Of a stretch of 64,000 bases of DNA, positions 61,140 through 64,000 are shown one piece after another. Within the stretch, counting starts at the first letter, position 1, and the number at the start of each line of letters is the position of its first letter. The notes below the pieces were generated by a model. It was not told the DNA's origin and made no database searches. It saw only the letters and a program-made list of their open reading frames with translations. The translations under genes were made by a program, and so were the position numbers. The stretch lies in NCBI RefSeq assembly GCF_017581925.1, contig NZ_JAGEVG010000002.1, positions 248,001 to 312,000 on the forward strand, read 5' to 3'. This stretch comes from Gelidibacter pelagius. GTDB lineage: Bacteria; Bacteroidota; Bacteroidia; Flavobacteriales; Flavobacteriaceae.

Positions 61140-62026
61140 TTCAAAGTCAATCGATAATCGACCAAATTGGTAACACACCACTTGTTGAAGTGAAAAATAT
61201 TATTTCCAAAAAGGAAGTACGTTTATTTTTGAAATTGGAAGGCACAAATCCAGGAGGTAGTGTGAAGGATCGTGCTGCTTTAAATATGATTTCGGAAGCT
61301 TTAAAACGTGGTGATGTTAAACAAGGAGATACTTTGGTAGAAGCTACAAGCGGGAATACAGGAATTGCCTTAGCATTCATAGCTCAGTTGTTAGGTGTGA
61401 AAATGGTGTTGGTCATGCCTGAGAATTCTACCGTAGAGCGGATCAAAACCATGAGGGCCTATGGTGCGGAATTAATTCTGACTTCCGCAGATGATGGAAT
61501 CGAGGGAGCCCGAGACGTCGCTGAAAAGCTCGAAAAAGACAAGGGCTATTTTATGTTAAACCAATTTGGCAATGACGACAATTGGAAAGCCCATTATAAA
61601 ACCACCGGTCCAGAAATTTGGCGTGATACTAATGGTGAAGTGACACATTTTGTTTCGGCTATGGGAACCACCGGAACCATTATGGGCGTGTCCACGTTTT
61701 TAAAAGAGCAGAATAAAAACATCACCATTGTTGGCGCACAACCAAAAGATGGTGCTAAAATCCCTGGCATCCGTAAATGGCCGGAAGCTTATCTTCCCCG
61801 AATTTTTGATCGCTCGAAAGTGGATAAGGTGATTGAGGTGATTGAGGAAGATGCAAAAAAAACAACCAATAGACTGGCTAGAAAAGAAGGTGTTTTTGCA
61901 GGAATGAGTAGCGGGGGCGCTGTTGCTGCTGCGTTGAAAATCGCCGAAAAATTGGATAAGGGAATCATTGTTGCCGTCATCTGTGATATTGGCGATCGGT
62001 ATTTATCTTCAGATTTATTTGAATAA
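61136..62026 (+). CDS. cysM: Cysteine synthase B
   Basis: 296 residues. PLP enzyme that joins O-acetylserine and sulfide. GNTPLVEVKNI, GTNPGGSVKDRAALNMI with the PLP Lys, EATSGNTGIALAFIAQLLG, VMPENSTVERIKTMRAYGAE, SAMGTTGTIMG and GMSSGGAVAAALKIAE. Short and missing the C-terminal extension of CysK, which fits CysM. Overlaps cysE by four bases, so they are translationally coupled. Confidence 0.95.
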   Translation: MIQSQSIIDQIGNTPLVEVKNIISKKEVRLFLKLEGTNPGGSVKDRAALNMISEALKRGDVKQGDTLVEATSGNTGIALAFIAQLLGVKMVLVMPENSTVERIKTMRAYGAELILTSADDGIEGARDVAEKLEKDKGYFMLNQFGNDDNWKAHYKTTGPEIWRDTNGEVTHFVSAMGTTGTIMGVSTFLKEQNKNITIVGAQPKDGAKIPGIRKWPEAYLPRIFDRSKVDKVIEVIEEDAKKTTNRLARKEGVFAGMSSGGAVAAALKIAEKLDKGIIVAVICDIGDRYLSSDLFE

Positions 62027-62086
62027 AAGTTGGTGGACTATTTTTTATACACTAAATTCGCCCTTTGTTCATACTATTATTAATTT

Positions 62087-62225
62087 GTTATCACGAAAGG
62101 CAGAGGGATTAGACCCGTTGAAGCCTTAGCAACCCTTACGAATTCCTGCGAAGGCAGGAATCTCAATTTAAGAAGGTGCTAAATTCTACTTTATTCTGAA
62201 TTGTTTCAGGATTAAGACAGATAAC
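62087..62225 (+). promoter_or_regulatory. SAM-I riboswitch upstream of metH, carrying a palindromic insert
   Basis: Same P1 arms as the first copy (GTTATC 62087-62092, GATAAC 62220-62225) and a nearly identical core (GAAAGGCAGAGGGATTAGAC, TTAGCAACCCTT, AAGGTGCTAAATTCTACT). Between TTAGCAACCCTT and AAGGTGCTAA, where the first copy has 11 bases, lie 37 bases that include a complete family-A palindrome (62142-62161). No strong terminator follows, so control may be translational. Confidence 0.93.
62142..62161 (+). repeat. Family-A palindromic repeat inside riboswitch P3
   Basis: ATTCCTGC-GAAG-GCAGGAAT followed by CTCA, the same stem, loop and tail as the copies at 1544, 18946 and 22478. It sits in the apical part of the P3 helix of the SAM-I aptamer. 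Confidence 0.88.
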
Positions 62226-62281
62226 CAAAGTGTTTTTTCTCCTCACTTTCCTGATGACATTTTTTATTTTTACTTTAAACA

Positions 62282-63283
62282 ATGTCAGACTTAAATCAAA
62301 TTTTACAAGACCGTATTCTTATTCTCGATGGTGCCATGGGGACCATGTTGCAACGCAATAACTTCTCTGAAGAAGATTTTCGTGGCGAACGTTTCAAAGA
62401 TTATCCAAGCTCACTTAAAGGCAATAATGATTTGCTATCATTAACCCAGCCACAGGCTATTGCTGATGTTCATCGTAAATATTTTGAGGCGGGAGCAGAT
62501 ATTGTAGAAACCAACACCTTTTCAGGAACTACCATCGCCATGGCCGATTATAATTTGGAAGATTTGGTTTACGAACTGAATTTCGAATCTGCTAAAATAG
62601 CCAAACAAGTTGCCGATGAATTTACCAAAGCCAATCCTAATAAACCGCGATTTGTAGCAGGAAGCATTGGGCCAACCAACAAAACCGCAAGTTTATCACC
62701 AGATGTCAATAGGCCAGAATTTCGAGCCATCACCTTTGACGAACTTCGGATTGCCTATAAACAGCAAGTGGAAGCTTTGATTGATGGAGGTGTCGATATT
62801 TTACTGGTAGAAACGATTTTTGATACCTTAAATGCCAAAGCCGCCTTGTTTGCTATTGATGAGGTCAAAGAAGAACGAGACCTCGATATTCCAATCATGG
62901 TTTCAGGAACCATTACAGATGCTTCTGGACGGACACTTTCTGGACAAACAGTGGAAGCGTTTTTACTGTCCATTTCCCATATTCCTTTGCTCAGCGTCGG
63001 ATTCAATTGCGCGCTTGGAGCAGATCAATTACAACCTTATTTACAACGATTATCCAACGAAACAGAATTTTATACGTCTGCGCACCCCAATGCAGGGTTA
63101 CCAAATGCTTTTGGGGAATACGAGCAGACTGCTGATCAAATGAACGCTTTTATTGAAGAATACCTCAAAGATGGATTGATCAATATTATTGGAGGATGTT
63201 GCGGTTCCACACCAGAACATATTCAAAAAATAGCGGAGACCGCAAAAAACTATAAACCTCGCCAAATAGGAATAGAAGTCTAA
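62282..63283 (+). CDS. metH: Homocysteine S-methyltransferase domain of methionine synthase (MetH part 1)
   Basis: 333 residues, equal to the N-terminal module of cobalamin-dependent MetH. ILILDGAMGTMLQ, GADIVETNTFSGTT, VAGSIGPTNKTASL, and Zn ligands in SVGFNCALGADQL and INIIGGCCGSTPEHI. It ends after this domain; the rest of MetH is a separate gene from 63397, 113 bases on. Follows the second SAM-I riboswitch. Confidence 0.94.
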   Translation: MSDLNQILQDRILILDGAMGTMLQRNNFSEEDFRGERFKDYPSSLKGNNDLLSLTQPQAIADVHRKYFEAGADIVETNTFSGTTIAMADYNLEDLVYELNFESAKIAKQVADEFTKANPNKPRFVAGSIGPTNKTASLSPDVNRPEFRAITFDELRIAYKQQVEALIDGGVDILLVETIFDTLNAKAALFAIDEVKEERDLDIPIMVSGTITDASGRTLSGQTVEAFLLSISHIPLLSVGFNCALGADQLQPYLQRLSNETEFYTSAHPNAGLPNAFGEYEQTADQMNAFIEEYLKDGLINIIGGCCGSTPEHIQKIAETAKNYKPRQIGIEV

Positions 63284-63302
63284 TTAAGAATAGAAGCCTG
63301 AT

Positions 63303-63368
63303 TCCTTCCTCCCGATACCTATCGGGATTTAAGGGAAGGTGGCTTTAGGCTTTGTAAAAAGCCTAAAG
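63303..63368. repeat. Palindrome cluster between the two metH genes
   Basis: CCCGATA-CC-TATCGGG (63311-63326, family C) sits between CCTTCC and GGGAAGG, followed by a perfect hairpin CTTTAGGCTTT-GTAA-AAAGCCTAAAG (63343-63368). There is no T-run, so it is not an obvious terminator. Confidence 0.75.
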
Positions 63369-63396
63369 ACGGAAGGGTAAAATGAATAGAATGAAA

Positions 63397-64000
63397 ATGA
63401 GCAAAAAACACAAATACTTAACACTTTCCGGATTAGAACCCTTGGTTGTCACCCCAGAAAGCAACTTTATAAACGTAGGCGAGCGCACCAACGTCACAGG
63501 ATCACGTAAATTTCTACGTCTTATAAAAGACGAAAACTACAGTGAAGCCTTAGATGTGGCACGAGATCAGGTTGAAGGCGGCGCGCAAATTATTGATGTC
63601 AATATGGATGAAGGCATGTTGGACGGCGTTTATGCGATGACCAAGTTCTTAAACCTCATTGCCTCTGAACCTGATATTTCAAGATTACCGATCATGATTG
63701 ACAGTTCTAAATGGGAAATCATTGAGGCGGGATTGAAAGTGGTTCAAGGAAAATCGGTAGTGAATTCCATAAGTCTAAAAGAAGGAGAGGAGACGTTTAT
63801 TTATCAAGCCAAATTGGTGAAGCGATACGGAGCAGCCGTCATAGTGATGGCTTTTGATGAAGATGGGCAAGCCGATACCTTAGAACGGCGTATCGAAATC
63901 TGTAAGCGCTCGTACGATATTTTGGTGAACAAAGTCAAATTCCCACCTCAGGATATAATTTTTGATCCCAATATTTTTCCGGTGGCGACAGGAATGGAGG
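63397..64000 (+). CDS. metH: Methionine synthase part 2, pterin-binding domain onward (3' end outside window)
   Basis: The frame runs open from ATG 63397 ([20 protein letters not shown]) to the window edge, 201 codons. It holds the pterin-binding domain: [59 protein letters not shown] and [12 protein letters not shown]. Binds methyltetrahydrofolate; the cobalamin-binding and reactivation domains should follow beyond the edge. In-frame ATGs at 63382 and 63391 are alternatives. Together with the previous gene it makes a two-piece MetH. Confidence 0.93.
   Translation, partial: MSKKHKYLTLSGLEPLVVTPESNFINVGERTNVTGSRKFLRLIKDENYSEALDVARDQVEGGAQIIDVNMDEGMLDGVYAMTKFLNLIASEPDISRLPIMIDSSKWEIIEAGLKVVQGKSVVNSISLKEGEETFIYQAKLVKRYGAAVIVMAFDEDGQADTLERRIEICKRSYDILVNKVKFPPQDIIFDPNIFPVATGME

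Noticed and set aside
63303-63368. Palindrome cluster as a terminator ending the first metH gene
   Set aside because: No T-run follows either hairpin, and the second metH part is expected on the same transcript.

Overview
The window looks like chromosomal DNA of a marine-type member of the Flavobacteriaceae (phylum Bacteroidota). Reasons: AT-rich DNA; promoters of the TTG/TTTG-N18-19-TAnnTTTG type rather than E. coli type; families largely confined to this phylum (GLPGLI proteins, DUF5686 and carboxypeptidase-regulatory outer-membrane proteins, a 2TM-domain fusion, an HPPK-deoxynucleoside kinase fusion, a HEPN-tailed sulfite reductase). No phage, transposase, integrase or CRISPR array is visible. 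The mobile-looking material is a set of short palindromic intergenic repeats.

Layout. 1-5 kb: folK-dNK fusion (cut by the left edge), a SpoU-type RNA methyltransferase, mutS, tRNA-Gly(GCC) and tRNA-Leu(TAA). 5-6 kb: a hicA/hicB toxin-antitoxin pair and a small lipoprotein. 6-13 kb: envelope and sugar genes (waaA, a DegT-type aminotransferase, galE), a secreted amidohydrolase, lspA and fabD. 13-24 kb, mostly minus strand: a COG2509-type flavoprotein, a ClC channel/antiporter, a membrane-anchored dihydrofolate reductase, a lone glycan-binding-fold protein, thyA, a CNT nucleoside transporter with an extra periplasmic domain, a bifunctional-nuclease protein, and etfA/etfB. 24-34 kb: pdhB, a DUF5686 outer-membrane protein, soluble and membrane pyrophosphatases side by side, an MgtC/DUF4010 membrane protein and an App1-type phosphatase. 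34-43 kb: ppk, a second deoxynucleoside kinase, a secreted unknown, then a GLPGLI protein / outer-membrane beta-barrel / M28 peptidase cluster.

43-64 kb is one large sulfur and methionine region. metK lies behind a probable SAM-II riboswitch on the minus strand. A SAM-I riboswitch leads metY, an OsmC-family gene, a MetX-aspartokinase-homoserine dehydrogenase triple fusion and metZ. Then come an Rrf2-type regulator, a DUF2061 membrane protein, cysH, cysD, cysN, sulfite reductase, two siroheme-synthesis genes, a ferredoxin-NADP reductase-like flavoprotein, cysE and cysM. A second SAM-I riboswitch precedes a split metH. Together these would take sulfate to sulfide, make O-acetylserine and O-acetylhomoserine as acceptors, form cysteine and homocysteine, methylate homocysteine and convert methionine to SAM, with SAM read back by RNA. 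No APS kinase, sulfate permease or ferredoxin gene is present in the window.

The most unusual points are: a palindromic repeat sitting in the P3 loop of the second SAM-I riboswitch; two unrelated SAM riboswitch classes in one locus; the MetX-AK-HSD fusion, whose kinase part has lost several usual Asp residues; the 2TM-DHFR fusion; and several palindrome families at the gene junctions of the sulfur genes. A real gene, the 3' part of metH, starts at 63397 and runs off the right edge.
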